A stretch of DNA of 64,000 nucleotides from Amylostereum areolatum (GCA_012932865.1 SAXG01000017.1:744001-808000); one strand, 5' to 3'; shown: positions 25,304 to 37,417, numbered from the stretch's first letter. Numbers and translations are program-made. Notes: generated from the letters alone by a model not told the origin.

Positions 25304-26110
25304 ATGTCGCCACCCGACCGCGAGATCCACCTCTTCAAGGAGATTCGCGGCCTCCAGTACGACTTGGAGAAGGCGCAGAGGAACATCCTCGGCCGCGCCA
25401 ACGACCACCAGGCCGCAGAGGTGCGTGAGCAGGCCGCGCTTGAAGCCCGGGACAACGCTGTAGACGAGGTCACTGCCTTGCGCGACGAGCTCAACCACGT
25501 CCTCACGAAGCACCAGGTCGAGGTCAACGAGCTTGTCCGCCAGCGAACGGAGGCGGACGCCGGCTGGAAAGTCGCGCGTCAAGAGAAGGAGGCCATGGCG
25601 CGCCAGTCGGACGACCATCGGCGGGACGCGGTCGCCCTGAGGAAGGACGTCCGCCATCTGGAACTGGACGCCCAGTTGTTGCGTGCGGACCTGGGCAAAA
25701 CCCTCCAGCACTTGTCGCAGGCCGAGCTGCACCTCGAGGCCGCTTGCGCTCGGGAGATAGAGTTGGAGGCGGAGATTGCCAGGCGCCCTGTGGACGCCAC
25801 CAGGTAAGTGGCGCTTCACTTCGCAGTGGGGGAGATTGGGGACTGAAGTCTAAGGATACAGGCCTGACCTTGCCAAGGATGAGGAGGTGAGCAACTGGGT
25901 GCGTTCCGATCCGAAGGGCAAGCTAACCTTTGGCAGGGCATGGATCGCCTGCCTCCGCTCGGGCTTCCAGCCACGTCGCCGCGTGGCAAAAAGAGGACAA
26001 CACCGGGCGACAACGGGAGCTCGGGTGAGAATGGGCGAGGTGGGGATGGGGAAGGTAGTGCAGCCAGGAAGCCGAGGTTGGAGGGCGGAGAGGAAGGGTG
26101 GTCGGAGTAG
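25304..26110 (+). CDS. Coiled-coil protein with basic, Gly-rich tail
   Basis: Function unknown. Start ATG 25304 (MSPPDREIHLFKEIRGLQ). Exons 25304-25803, 25862-25886, 25937-26110 keep frame to the TAG at 26108-26110. Residues ~10-160 are almost entirely helical heptads rich in Glu, Arg, Leu and Ala (DEVTALRDELNHVLTKHQ; HLELDAQLLRADLGKTLQH), a long coiled coil of the kind seen in structural or oligomerising factors. The last ~58 residues are Pro/Gly/Lys-rich (RGKKRTTPGDNGSSGENGRG). It lies at the left edge of the cargo region. With the gene at 22751-23641 it makes two coiled-coil proteins in the left arm. Confidence 0.6.
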
Positions 26111-26242
26111 ACGCGCTGTTATCCTCACGTACGCTCTGGTTGTTGAATTCGACAAATCTACCTGGCTTCATGAAGTTCGACCGCTTGGAAGTTTGACCAC
26201 CTCGAAGTCGCTCGTATTGCATACATCGGTTGCTTCACAGCG

Positions 26243-27075
26243 CTACTCTTCCCTTACAACACGCCCTCGAACCTCCGATATTCCCAGCCCCTGCAGCACG
26301 CTTGCCACCTCTTTAAGGTCCAGGACCCCCTTCCTCCACCCTTCCCAGTCATGGTACCTCTCTGTCCAATGCCGATCCGTCATCGCCTCCGCCCAGTAAT
26401 AAAGCAGGAAGGTTACATACAAGGCCGGAGCGGTCAAACCTGAACATTCGCGACCAGTCGAAGAACTTCAATGGTCGCACCATGAACGTGGAGTCGCAGG
26501 GGAGAGGCGATCGGTCGGCCGGTTGTTGTGATGCATAATACCCTTCAAAGAGGGCTTAGAAGCCGTCGCTGGGGCTGTTGAGGTCCAGCAGGGGGGGGAG
26601 CACGCATCGGCGCCGCTGCCAGTTGACTAAGAACCATGGCAGTGGTGCCCGTGGTAGGTCTCGATAGGTCTGTGGTTTCAGGGTCAGAATCTAAGGCCTC
26701 TGGAATTCCAGACGACGCACCTGGAACCCTTGAGCAGCGCACACGCCAAATATCATCTTCACAGCGCGCGCCCACTCCGCCTCGTAGCAGTCCGTAACTC
26801 CGTTTCCCAACAGCCGGTAGTAAAGCGCCCTCATCTCAACGCCAACTTTTCCTGTCCAGAAATTGGGTCGCATGCGAGGTAAGTTTGGGACGACGCGCAC
26901 GCTGCCCTGTGATAAACTGGTGGGAAAATCTTTGTACCCTGACCGGGGCGAGGCTCACCTTAGTCGGCAGCTCTAGGAGCACGTAGGCCAGAGGGAGAGA
27001 CTGGGAGGCAGCTCCAGAGGCGGCGGGCACCGTCTGGCCACTTAAATGAGTTGAGGAGGACCGGGTCTGTACCAT
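26243..27075 (-). pseudogene. Unrecognised multi-exon gene, probably broken
   Basis: Minus-strand blocks read like one protein: MVQTRSSSTHLSGQT with LAYVLLELPTK (from the ATG at 27075), then MRALYYRLLGNGVTDCYEAE and VKMIFGVCAAQGFQ, a GT-AG intron, TYRDLPRAPLPWFLVNWQ, and after an in-frame TAA (about 26562) the same frame continues ALFEGYYASQQPADR to DWSRMF. The C-terminal block is DRHWTERYHDWEGWRKG to the stop at 26243. The in-frame TAA suggests decay, unless it is spliced out. No domain is recognisable. Confidence 0.4.
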
Positions 27076-27314
27076 GACGGTGGTGGCTTGGCTTACGCGG
27101 ACGCACGCGGAAAGGCGCGCAAGTCCTTAACGCGCCCCACCCCCTCATTGATCTGTTAACGGATTAGTTAGTCTTTTCGCATGCTCCCCGACCCCAAACT
27201 CACCAGAAAAGCTATCCATTCCAGCCTCCGTACTCATCTTTAAAGGGAGAGATCATCCTTCAAAGCTGTGGGTTCGCAAGCAGACCTTCTAAGCAGCAAA
27301 TACACAATCTTATC

Positions 27315-28994
27315 ATGTGGTCGAGGGGCGACAAAGTTGTAAGCTTGGGTTTAGGACACCCTCACCCCTCCCCATCGCCGTCAAGTCTGCCAGCCCCCCC
27401 CCTCCTCCCCCTCCTCCTCCAACATGCTAACTCTGTTAACTAGGGAGGATCTGTGAGTCATACCCGCTGCCAAAATCGAATCGTCACTTACAGACATGCG
27501 TTAAGCAAAGAAATACCCGTTAACTCCCTCTCGGTACGAGCCCGCACTTCCACACCTTAGCCATGCTCAATACAGCGCCTTCAGGCAATACTCCGCGCCC
27601 ACTACAACGTCCGCAAGCTGCAGTCAGCCCCTCGCGACCTGTCCAACGCGAAGGCTCGGGTGACCAACGCGCGGATTACAGCGCACTGGGGATATGTCGA
27701 GTCTGGGTCTTACCCGCCAGGCGACGAACCACTCCCGGACGATCAAAAGCGCGTGGATGAGGTGCTGCGCGTGCTTCACCTCCAAGGTTTCCTCGACTTG
27801 CCTGCCTCCAGAGATCAGGCGCGTGCCCCCCCCCCCCCGTGTGCGGTGAAGGGAAAGGAATGACCTCCTGTTCCCTGCTTAAGCGCCACCGCGCGGCGAA
27901 GGTGACGTTGGCGGGACAAGCTGCTCCTCCAACCAGGCCGCACCTCCAGACCTCCCGCCGCCGACGGCATTCAATGGCGCTCCTGGCGAAAATGTCAGCA
28001 TGCTGGACCTTCCCGACGCGCACAGTGACGCGGAGCATGCTCACCCTGTCTAAAGCCTCGAGCCCCGACCATTTTCCCACTGACGTTGACATCATCATCC
28101 ACAACGGGCTTGATGGCGGGATCAGTACCATCGATCGATACCCCGCCTCGTCTCCAGATCTTGACCTACGGTTTGAAAAACTGTCCAACTTGCCCACCGT
28201 TAGCGCAAAGAAGGTTGTTGACGCATGGCTCCAGTACCAGCCATCTGTCAACGGTAAGGTCCCCAATCAGACCGCTGTGCACTGTTCTAAACGCGCCTTA
28301 GGTCCGCTGGAGCTCGGCTTCATGCTTCGCGCGGCGAACAACCTCAGGTGTCGACTCTTGGCGCGGCCCTGCATCGAGGACGTCGACTCCGACGCGGTGC
28401 AGGGAGTCCTGCTCGTACCATACTTGAATCCCTCCGGCGGCGCATGGGAGGTCAATCTGTACCTGGACAGGGTGAGCCGTTGTCTGGGTGACTTAATGCC
28501 CGCTGACCTTTCCTTTGCCCTAGCCCCAGCCGGAGCTGCCGCCGAGCGCGTCATCAGATACCCCGGAGCCCGAGGAAGAAGAAGAAACCCCGACCGGGAA
28601 CGCGATTGTTGCCTGGCTGATGGAGGAATACGCCAACGATGAAGTGGTGCAGCAGATCCGGTCCAATGCCAGTCGGCGCGGGCAGCCCATTCACGTCCTT
28701 CGTGAGTGGATCTGGAAGGTGGAGGGGCTTTTGGAGAAGTGCAAAGCCGGGTGGCGCGTCCCCGTCAGTGTGGATCACCCGGCCAGGCTCAAGCGCATCT
28801 TGAGAAAGCATCTGCAGGGCTTGCTAGGGAAGAGCGCGAGCTGGCTCCTCAATTGCGAAAAGGCCGCTGCATTGGTCGCCGAGCGCGGGGATTGGAATAG
28901 CGAGGTCAGGGGTTACCTCAATGACCCTGATGCTTCCAAAGTCTTCGGTATGCAAAGTTTAGCCGCCTATCTGGCTACTTTGACGCCACCTTAG
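27315..28994 (+). CDS. Unrecognised cargo protein
   Basis: Proposed start ATG 27315 (MWSRGDKV), exon 27315-27338, a 9-nt exon 27444-27452 (Gly-Gly-Ser), then a long exon from 27585 (AILRAHYNVRKLQ ... VLRVLHLQGFLDL). The middle is uncertain because two frames are open between 27840 and 28060. It resumes clearly with SPDLDLRFEKLSN and VSAKKVVDAWLQYQPSV, a 48-nt intron, GPLELGFMLRAANNLRCRLL, another intron (GTGAGCCG to CCCTAG), an acidic EPEEEEETP stretch and a helical C-terminus (EWIWKVEGLLEKC; LRKHLQGLLGKS) ending at TAG 28992-28994. No known domain. The 27.1-27.3 kb upstream region carries further GTTAAC repeats. Confidence 0.5.
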
Positions 28995-29101
28995 AATTAG
29001 CCTAACTCAATTGCAAATGTTCCTAATTACCTTCTTTGCTCGCTCTTTGCCCGGAAGATCTCACTCATGTAAATACCAATCTCGTGCCTTGCAAACTCAG
29101 G

Positions 29102-31776
29102 TCACTGATTGCTAGTTACAAGCTCCGGGTGGGAATAGTGCGTGGTGGTCGGGGCAGCGCAGGGGCGCGTTCTCCTCGTAGGTGCTCGGCCCCCATCTCC
29201 GCTAAGGACAATCGTAAGCAGGAGGCCAAAGCAAGGATAACCTGACTTACCATCGCTTACGGTTTGGAGTGTTTTACTCCAGGCGATGACCTTCGGGTGG
29301 GCGAGGACCTTGCGGGCGTCGAGCCCAACTACCTGCAGGCCTTCCAGCGAGGCCGCGCGAGAGAGGGCCACGTAACTTTGACCTGGATGGGAGTCATCAT
29401 TAGCGGGCTGCACCTGTCGAGGCTTGGTTTCCTCACCCTTCTCAAACACCTTGCGCAAGTCGACGCGCACGCGCTGGATAGTTTGCCCTTGGCTCTTGTG
29501 GATGGATATTGCCCACGCCAGAATGAGAGGAATCTGGGGGTACTGGTAAGCGACTGCCCAAAGGCCAGCCACGTCGTCGATGCTCACCTGAAGTCGCCGC
29601 GCGATCACCTTTCTCTCCGCGTCCTCGACCTTGAACTCATCCTGAGTGACGAGGACGCGAATTTTGCCTTCGTGTGTGGAGAACTCCACCCAGGGAAACC
29701 CATCGCTGTCTCCCAGTCGCAAGCCGTCGCCAGGGCTGGAAGACGGGAAATTCTCCTTTTCCTCGACCACTTCGTCGCCACTCTCCCCTGCCTGGCCCGC
29801 CGCCATCGGCCGCCCGTCTGCGTCAAACTCCACCTCCCTTAACACGCCAAAAGAGCGACCCCCTTGTGCCGCGTAAAACCCTCGAACCACGCCAACCGCC
29901 CCGTTCACCAGCCCCCTCCCCTCGTCTACATTGCGCACCAGCATGACCTGCGCCCCCGTCTTGAGGTCCAGGACGCTGACTGCAGGCGTGGCGTCCAACA
30001 GTTGCTCGCGTTTCTCCGGTGGGACAGTGCCGGAGTCCTGAGCTCGAAACCGCACGATGGGTTTGGCGATTTTGGACAGTCGAGAGGCGTTGGCGCTGAC
30101 GACCTCACGCCGGAGAGGGAAGAGGTCGGTCGGCGGGAAGTTTGCCAGTGGGGAAGGGGGGAGAGGTCTTGAGAGTCGTTGGAAGGCATGGATCGTCGCA
30201 GGCGTCAGAACGCCTTGCCGGAGCTCTTGAAGCATTTGAACGAATTCTGGTTGGGAGGGACTTAGGGCAGGAAGCGAAGATGGAGAAGAGGGTAGGCTTA
30301 CTGCCGTCTTTTTGCCTATACACCTGCGTCAAAACCAGAGTCACCTCCACGGACTTGTGCCAGGAGTCACTCTCAAAAGCGAACAGCGTTGTCACGGATC
30401 GCTCCATTTCTCTCTTCGTTTGCAGACCTCGTACACGCGACGCGTCACGGCACATGACTTTCCCTTGCATCACATGCTTCAACGACGTCATTGCCCGGAC
30501 TTCCGAGCGGGGTTCCGCATCCTTATCTATGACATCACTGCTCCGGACCTTCGTCCTCCGCCCCATGACTCCTTTCCTATTGTTTCCCCCGCTCGCACCA
30601 CTATCGCATCGCATCGCACCATCGTTCCCACTTGTATATAAGGACAGTGTTTCTCTTCCCTTTTCCCTAGACTGTCCATCTCGTCATACGGTACTGTAGC
30701 GCACGTTGCACTACCCTAGACCCCGGCACTCTCGAATCTATTTTCTTCTCGCTCCTCCCATCGTCGCGACTTAGGCGGATCATCGGTCTCATAAACTGCG
30801 TTTCTGACAAGCGTGGCCTGACCCTTTTGGGTGATGGGAGGCAGCTGGAAGAAGTTGCCCGTGACGATGAGCTGAGGGCAGCGCGGTGGGTGAACAACGG
30901 TGTCGGGTCGCACAGGTCCAGGACGGCTTACTTGAATACCGCCAAACGGTTTTGGGCTGGGGTCTCGCAGCCTCACTGCTAAAGCGCCTAGGGTGTCGAA
31001 CAAGCGTCCGTCGACCATGGACACTGAGGACGCGGCGGTCAGTTGTGCGCAGCGTAGTTCGACGGAGGGCAATACCTTCGTCTATAATCAGGACCTTGAC
31101 CGCCCTCCAGCGTTGCAAGGCCGGCTTCGATCGGCGGACGTACCGAGCCAGTTTGTCGAGGCTGTCCACGCTCGGGCTTATGCCTCCCCAGGAGTGCAGA
31201 GTCATGCCTGTGCGCGCAAGGGTGTTCAGGAGGGACGGCTGGACCCAAGGAGAGAATACTGACCTCCTATGTTCGATGCAGCCATCCCTGTGCTCGCTGT
31301 CACCGCGACGGCCTCGGGTTGGGAGGAATGCCGCCGCCGCAGCGCATTGACAATCGCCTTGAGAAGTAACGACTTTCCCGTCCCTGAAAATCCAGACTGG
31401 TTAGCCACGAGCAGAGGTGCGTGAGGGAGGACCACGTGCCTGCAGACCCGGTGAAAAATACATTCTTTCCCTCCTGAAGCACCATTGCCAAAATTTTCCT
31501 CTGCTCCTCGCCGAGAACCACCTCTGTCGTCCCAGCCTTGAAACCTCACGCGATATCCTCTATGCCCGCCGTGCGCGCAACGCTGACCTTCGGCGAGAAG
31601 AAATGGTCAATGGTTAAGCGAGGCTTTTTGGAAGAGGAGGAGGAGGAGGAAGAAGGCGCGTGGCCTTGAGCCTTGCGCTTAGGGACTGGGGGTGTCATCG
31701 GTCGAGGGTGGCGGTCTCGCAAGGCGCTCCTGGCAAGGACTTGGGCATGGCTTGTCTGAACACGGTCACATGACAC
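29102..31776 (-). pseudogene. PIF1-type DNA helicase interrupted by a solo LTR
   Basis: Superfamily 1B 5'-3' helicase. Order on the minus strand: basic Ser-rich N-terminus (MTPPVPKRKAQGH, ATG at 31698) with a PIP-box-like LTIDHFF; VFFTGSA-GTGKS Walker A split by an intron; MTLHSWGGI; LIIDE-VSMVDG Walker B, also split; GNFFQLPPI (motif III, usually GDFFQLPP); then the solo LTR 30390-30809; then VYRQKD, EFVQMLQELR, GAQVMLVRNVDEGRGLVNGAVG, ISIHKSQGQTI and QSYVALSRAASL. The C-terminus ends at 29102, or at 29112 if a last GTAAGC intron is used. Removing the LTR and one TSD copy restores the frame. An in-frame TGA at 31546-31548 could lie inside a 51-nt intron with a weak GTCAGC donor. There is no Rep domain, so it is not a Helitron protein. 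Confidence 0.8.
30390..30809 (+). mobile_element. Solo LTR of the chromovirus family A
   Basis: 420 bp, TGTCAC...CTGACA, same length as and ~98% identical by eye to the LTRs at 37418-37837 and 44093-44512. It is flanked by a perfect 5-bp duplication AGCGT (30385-30389 and 30810-30814). It arose by recombination between the LTRs of a full element that had inserted into the PIF1 gene. Confidence 0.95.
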
Positions 31777-31858
31777 GTTGCCTCGCCTGCATTCAAGCGC
31801 TGAAGCTCACACATCCATCGGGAAGGTAATGCTAAGCATGCATGATGTAATTACAGCA

Positions 31859-33426
31859 CTAAATGTGACGGCGTTTGGCCGCGGCTTCGTTGAGGGCAAA
31901 GTCCACCTCCGGCGCCGCGCATTTTTTACCCTTCTCATACAGTGCCTTGCCCGCAGAAAGACGAGGTGGGGAGGCCATGAGTTTCAGCTCCTCCCAGAGG
32001 TCAGGGCAATAGGTGCAGCCCTCGACGCGGCCAACAACCGTGGTCTCCTCTTCTTCCAACCAAACCCGATCGCCCACACCAATGAAAGACCCCCACTCCA
32101 AGCGTCCTGGCAGCCACTTCTGCCAGCGACTGGCAAGAGAGAGTTCGAACCTCTTCATGATGCGGGAATGTTGTGAGAGGACCAAGGGTCGGTCAACGTC
32201 GACGGCGTAGTCTTTGAGGGCAGGCCCTGGGATCTGAAGGAGATTGCATGAGAACTGCACCGCCGTGGAGGTGGAGGAATGGCAGACGCACCCCGTTATG
32301 GTGGAAAATCCAGATGCATATGTCCTTGGTTAAACTCACGGGTTCTTCTTCTTGTTCTTCGTCCTGCGTTGGCCGATGGGTCAAAAATCGAACATCGGGT
32401 AAATAAAAACCACTTGCGTCATCAATGGAGATGGGTGAGGAACCCCCAGCCGATGTGCTCGCATACCCGCGGTGGGTTTCAACGAACTGATCCAGGGAGA
32501 AGAGGTCAGAACATCCGCTTGAGAGGTTGGAAAAGACACGACGCACAAAGTTAGGCTTGGGAATTTTTTTGGGAAGCTCATCTTCCGAAGAGTCACTGAT
32601 CTCATGCTGCGATGGACGAGTCAATATTCAATGGTGGGTGGGTAGGTGAAATAGAGCTCATGACGAGTTCGGGCCCTGGGCCGGACTGCATTTGACGTAT
32701 GCTGAGCGCCCGCGCCTTGTCATGTCTGGGCTGGCGGGCCTTGCGAGATGGGAGAATCGCCCACGCCTGTTTCCGAAGTTCAGAAAGCCTGCGAGACCTT
32801 CTGCTGCAGAGCGCACTCACCGGCGTCTGTCTCTGGGGAGGGCTTGGTGGCTCAAGCTTGATGTGCGTCGCCGAGGTGCGCCGTGAGGGATGGGCAATCG
32901 GCGAGCTGGGCGGCGGGGAGCTTGCGTCGGACAACAAGTATATCGACTGTGAGGAAGAGGCGAAAGTGGCCGACACTGTTCGCTGGGGACGGCGTGGGGG
33001 CTGACTGAGCTCGCAGCGGGTCATAAAAAGGTCATGGAAGCGGCTCACCTTGCCCTCCGCCACCCCAACCTCGTTTCTCAGCTTCCACAACAACCTTACC
33101 CGCTCCGCGGCACTGGTCACGAAGCGGATGCCTTCTATGCCCTCAGTGAGGTATTTGGGAACGTCTGGCTGCACTGACTGGCGGGTGGTTTCACAACGGG
33201 AACTTTCGTCACACTAGCGGGTAGAGGGTGAGAGAGGGAGACGGTGAGGGGGGGGGGGGGTGATACACACCATGGAGAGCCAGCGACCTGCGATCCCTTT
33301 TCGGTAAGCAAGCTGCAGCTTGACAGCACCGCGACACCCGGGACAGGGCAAGGAGGGAGGGGGTGGCTTTCGACTTTCAGACCCCAGAGCGCAAGCAGCC
33401 TTGAGTTCCTTTGTGTAATTAGCCAT
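31859..33426 (-). CDS. Cargo protein with GRF-like zinc finger
   Basis: Start at the ATG 33426-33424 (MANYTKELKAACALG). Exon 33426-33271, a 57-nt intron, then an exon from 33213. Across this splice the spacing CPGC, then RKGIAGRWLSMC, then five residues and a Cys resembles a GRF zinc finger (CxxC ... GRxFxxC ... C), a ssDNA-binding module in Ape2, Topo III and Neil3. The rest is unrecognised: a helical VTSAAERVRLLWKLRNE block, a Ser/Pro-rich linker, a likely weak GTCATG-CGCAG intron, an acidic ISDSSEDELPKK, and a C-terminal basic region with FIGVGDRVWLEEEETTVVG, a small-barrel-like strand pair. It ends at 31859, 83 bp upstream of the helicase ORF on the same strand. Confidence 0.5.
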
Positions 33427-33907
33427 GGGGAGAGGGGGGCGACGGAGGGAATTATGGGCGGCGGTTGAGAGTGGACCCCTGCATGTGGGTGGTGGAGGTG
33501 ACTTGCAATATATCGAAGGGCTTTGGGAGAGCTCTGGAGGGTCCACCCGCGTCGCGCGTTGCCCAGGTTGAGGGCGATCGAGGAAGATCGACGCCGAGGC
33601 GTTGGCGAAGGATGTTGAAATGTTGGTGGAGCAACGGACGGGTGGTGGGAGGGCGCCAGCCTGAGGGGCCATCGCGCCCGAACTATGCAATGGTATTTTC
33701 TGATGGACAAAGAGTTGGCAGGGGGGTGGGTGAGACAATTCGCCCCGTTGATACGGTTCGGCTCCGACGCTCGCCATTCCTCTCTGACATGAAATTTGTA
33801 CTGTAAGACCCAGCCCCTACGCGGGCACGCTCGTAGAAACAAAGCTCCCAGTGCCTATGACCCAACCAGCTGGCGACGGAACGGCGACGGAAAACATTCA
33901 CCACGCG

Positions 33908-36608
33908 CTACACCTTCTGCATTTTGGGGGTGGCTGCTTTCTTTTTCCTCTGAGCAGCTTTTTGGGCCTCCGCTTCCGCGACTTTGACCGGGTCCGAGAA
34001 AAAGGCGTGAAGTCTGTAGTGAGGGCGTGTGTCAATGGATGAATGGGAATGCAGCAGGGGGACTCACGGATCTTTGCCGCGCTGACAGGCGCTGCCCTTC
34101 TTCGCTCTTTGGGACACGCGCTCGGGCGCCTGGGGTGGGGCGGGGATGGTCGGGGTAATGGCGGCAGTGGAGGTCAAGCGCGCCTGGGGTGTCTTGGCGG
34201 CGCCGCGACTCTTTGCAATCTTCGCGGCTGGGCGCGCTGTCTTGGCGGCTGGGTGCGCTGTCTTGGCGGCGGGAGTGTCGTGCTGCAACGGCGTTGGCGG
34301 CACTGGAGGAGAGGTGGTTCATCCTCCTACCTCCTCAGCAAGAAATGGAGAGGGCGGGCGGGTGGACGGGGCTGGCAGGCTGGGTGTGCGCGAGGCTGGT
34401 GGTGGAGACGCCGTCAGGATGTCACAGCCCTTGTCTGGTAGCCCGAGAGGGGAAATAGGCGGCGATCGGCGCGGAGGAATGGGGGACCAGGAGAACCCAT
34501 ATTCCTCTGGGGCGTCAAAGGGTTCTGTTGCGGCGTCGACGGACTGCATTGGGGGGTCGACGGACTCTGTCGCGGCGAGTTCCATTGTACCCGTTTGCTC
34601 TTCTGGCTCTTCCGACGCTGCTAGGGGTGTGGCAAGAGGGTCTGGCGCGAGGTCAGGCTGGCTGAGTTCTAAAGGTTGTTGTACGTCAGGCCGCGGGGAT
34701 CAGACGGTGGTGGTGGAGGAGGGGCACACCGGGAAACAATACATTGATGAAGTCGGCCCAGCAGGTTCCAATGTAGCCGTCCTCGAGCTTGAGCCGGTGC
34801 TCCAGGAATTGAATGAAGTTGTGGCCCGAGGGCGTCTTCCCCGAGGAGACTCTGCAAAATGGTGAGCTGGCCAGTCTGAAGGCGAACCAGGGCGATGAAA
34901 TACGAACATTTCCCAGTCGACGTTGCCGCATATATCCAGCCCCCCAGCGAAGATGACGTTGGCCCAATCGGTCTCGGCCACGTAGTGGGCAGAGCAATCT
35001 TTTAGCTCCTGCGGGAGGGCCGCCGCCTTGCTGCAAGGGCGCCGTGAGTGAAGGACGAAGTGCGAGATAGGGAAAGGCGGCTCACAGGCCTCGAGTGAAC
35101 TCCCGCAAGGATGCTTGACTTTGGCGAACAGCCGCCGCCCCTTCGTCCTGGAGTGGAGCCGGGGGCGGGGTGCCTGGACTCGAGGCTGGTGGTTCTTCAA
35201 CAGGTCCAGCGGCGTCGTTATCAGGCGTGACGACAGTGGCGGCGAGAGTAGCTTGGTGGGCGAGAGTTGCTTCCTGCTGAAGCAACTCCACGCGTTCCAG
35301 AGGAAGAGCCTGGAAGGCCAGGCCTACCCGGTGCATCCAGGGGCCGACGTCCTCACCTGGAAGGCGGGCAGGACACTGCTCGGGATCTCCGCGGAAGATG
35401 GTAAAGGGGCTGGGCTTGCGGGGACGCTTACGGCGGGAGGGTTGCGAGGCAATGGGGGCAATGGGGGCGAGGGCTTTGCCTCCCTGCCGAGCGTTGCCGG
35501 GGCTCAGTCGTTTGAACAAGGAAAGGATTCGCTGCGTAGAAATGTACGGTCAGGGAATAAGGTCGCGAGACGTGGGACCACGACGCACCGAGGTCACCAG
35601 CTCAAGGCGTGTGGCGCACTCTGCCGCAGTCTCTGGCGGGCGACGCGTCACCCCCGCCTTACCGACACAGCGCGCGGCGTAAGATGTGTCAGTCTCCTCT
35701 GGGAACGGGTCGTGAAATGTTTTGAGATAGTCCGCCGCGACGGCCTGGGTGGCCCTGGACAAGTTGCCGTGAGCGACTGGACAAAGTTGTTGAGTTAGCA
35801 TGGAGAGTGGAGGGGGCGCGGAGGGATAACTGACTGCGGCCTTTGTGGTCAAAGACGAGGAACACCGCCACGCTCTGACTCTGCCACTGCTCTGCAAGCC
35901 AGGGCCATTCCAACTCGTTCCAATGCTTTTGGCGGCACGCCTCGAGAGCGGGTGGGGACTAGAGATGGTGTGGGGGTGGTTGATTGGAATGAGAATGGGT
36001 CGAGGAGGGAGTTGAGGCGGGAATAACTCACCATGGGACGTGGTTGGAAGCGCAGACCGACTGACTTGGTGGGACATATGTAGGGGCCGGCGTGTGGATG
36101 GGCATCATTGGCGCCGGGATCTGCTACGTCAGGGCGCGGTGGACAGCTCAAATGCATCGCATGAATTCTTTTGCTCAATTTTTGTAGCTAGCATGGCAGG
36201 GCGGGTTGCGCCGTGAAGATTTTGTAAATAACATAAATGACGGTGTCGACGATTGCGAACCGGGGCCCTGGATTTTAGGGTCAAATGAATACGGTGGGTG
36301 GAGGGATTTCGTCAGGAGAGGGATGCAGAGCTGGCAGGAGACGTACGCGAGCCGCGTGGCCGAGACGTTCTGTGCACTGGGTGGTCGACTCTCAGGGCTC
36401 CGCCAATTCTGGCTTGATTGATCGTCTCCTGTGTGGGGCAAAAAAATTTAGGGAGGGTGAGTAAGGCGTGGGCAAAGTGGGCGCGGAAGCGGCTTACCTT
36501 GGGGAGGCGTAAAAGGACGGAGGGCAGGTATCGACTCACTTGGGCGGATGTTCGGGGGGTTATCCGGAGATCGACGCCAGGGGGAGGAGAAGGCGAGGTA
36601 TATTTCAA
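33908..36608 (-). CDS. Unrecognised multi-exon cargo gene
   Basis: No family recognised and no secure start; the frame reaches upstream of 36608 without an ATG. Exon-like blocks in order: QNVSATRLAYVSCQLCIPLL with SFDPKIQGPGSQSS; AMHLSCPPRPDVADPGAND; KHWNELEWPWLAEQWQSQS and VAVFLVFDHKGRS; HGNLSRATQAVAADYLKTF; KRPRKPSPFTIFRGDPEQC with DVGPWMHRVGLAFQAL; DWANVIFAGGLDICGNVDWE; SGHNFIQFLEHRLKLEDG; a Pro/Ser-rich stretch; a KTAHPAAKTARPAAK Ala/Lys repeat; and the basic end QRKKKAATPKMQKV (stop at 33908). Short GT-AG introns connect most blocks. The size suggests 600-800 aa. The KTA-PAAK repeats resemble histone H1-like DNA-binding tails. Confidence 0.45.
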
Positions 36609-37417
36609 CGGTGGAGGTGTATGTACAATGTGATCGGACTACAGAATTGCAATAATTCCAAGAAAAAAACAGGGCGAGAGGGATTGGACGGATGTGGTCG
36701 GTTACGACAAATTACATAAGCAAGGTAATCTACGTACAGGTGCGCGTGGGGAATATGCAAAGTTCTAAACTAGATTGAGCCGCGGAAGGGACGGGGGACA
36801 TACAAAGGGAATGGTGGGCATGCGGTCGAGGGCAGAGTGAAAGTGGAGACAGTAGTGGCGTATGACCTCGATGTGCCAGCGAGCGTCGCTTTCTGGGGAC
36901 ACGGGCGTTGGCTGAGGAGAAAGGGCGCCGCTGGACGCGGCCAGAGGCCACGCGCTCATGACGCGTGCCCACTGATCGTACCCTTGCGGACGTATGGCGA
37001 CGTCATGAGGGTGCACGCCATCGCGGAAGCTCACGAGGACGTCGCCCTCAGAGCGCCATACCTTCTGAATGGCATCCTGGCGTGCACGCCGCTGGTTTGG
37101 GGAAGCGTTCAATTTGGACAGGAGTTGAAGGTCCAGGCGCATGAATTCCAGGCAGAACTCGTCCACCGAAAGCTCCAAAACGACCTCGGCCCAGATTGAT
37201 TGGTCACGACTCAGTTCTTCGGCGGTGATGTCCCGGCCTCGCCAGTGGACCACTGCCTCACGCGAGTACGGTGCAAATCCGCCGGTCACGCCAAAATAGA
37301 CGTGAATGTCCAACCTTTCTGCAAGGCGTCTGTCCTTCCGCTTCACCTGCTGGCGGCATTGGCCGTTGCCCTTCCTTTTTGGGGCGGGCTGCTCTTGGTC
37401 TGGGCGGGAGGCGGGAG

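Noticed and set aside
29102..31776. Helitron interpretation of the PIF1 helicase
   Set aside because: No Rep/HUH domain is fused or adjacent, and the surrounding element has inverted subterminal arrays and a KDZ transposase.
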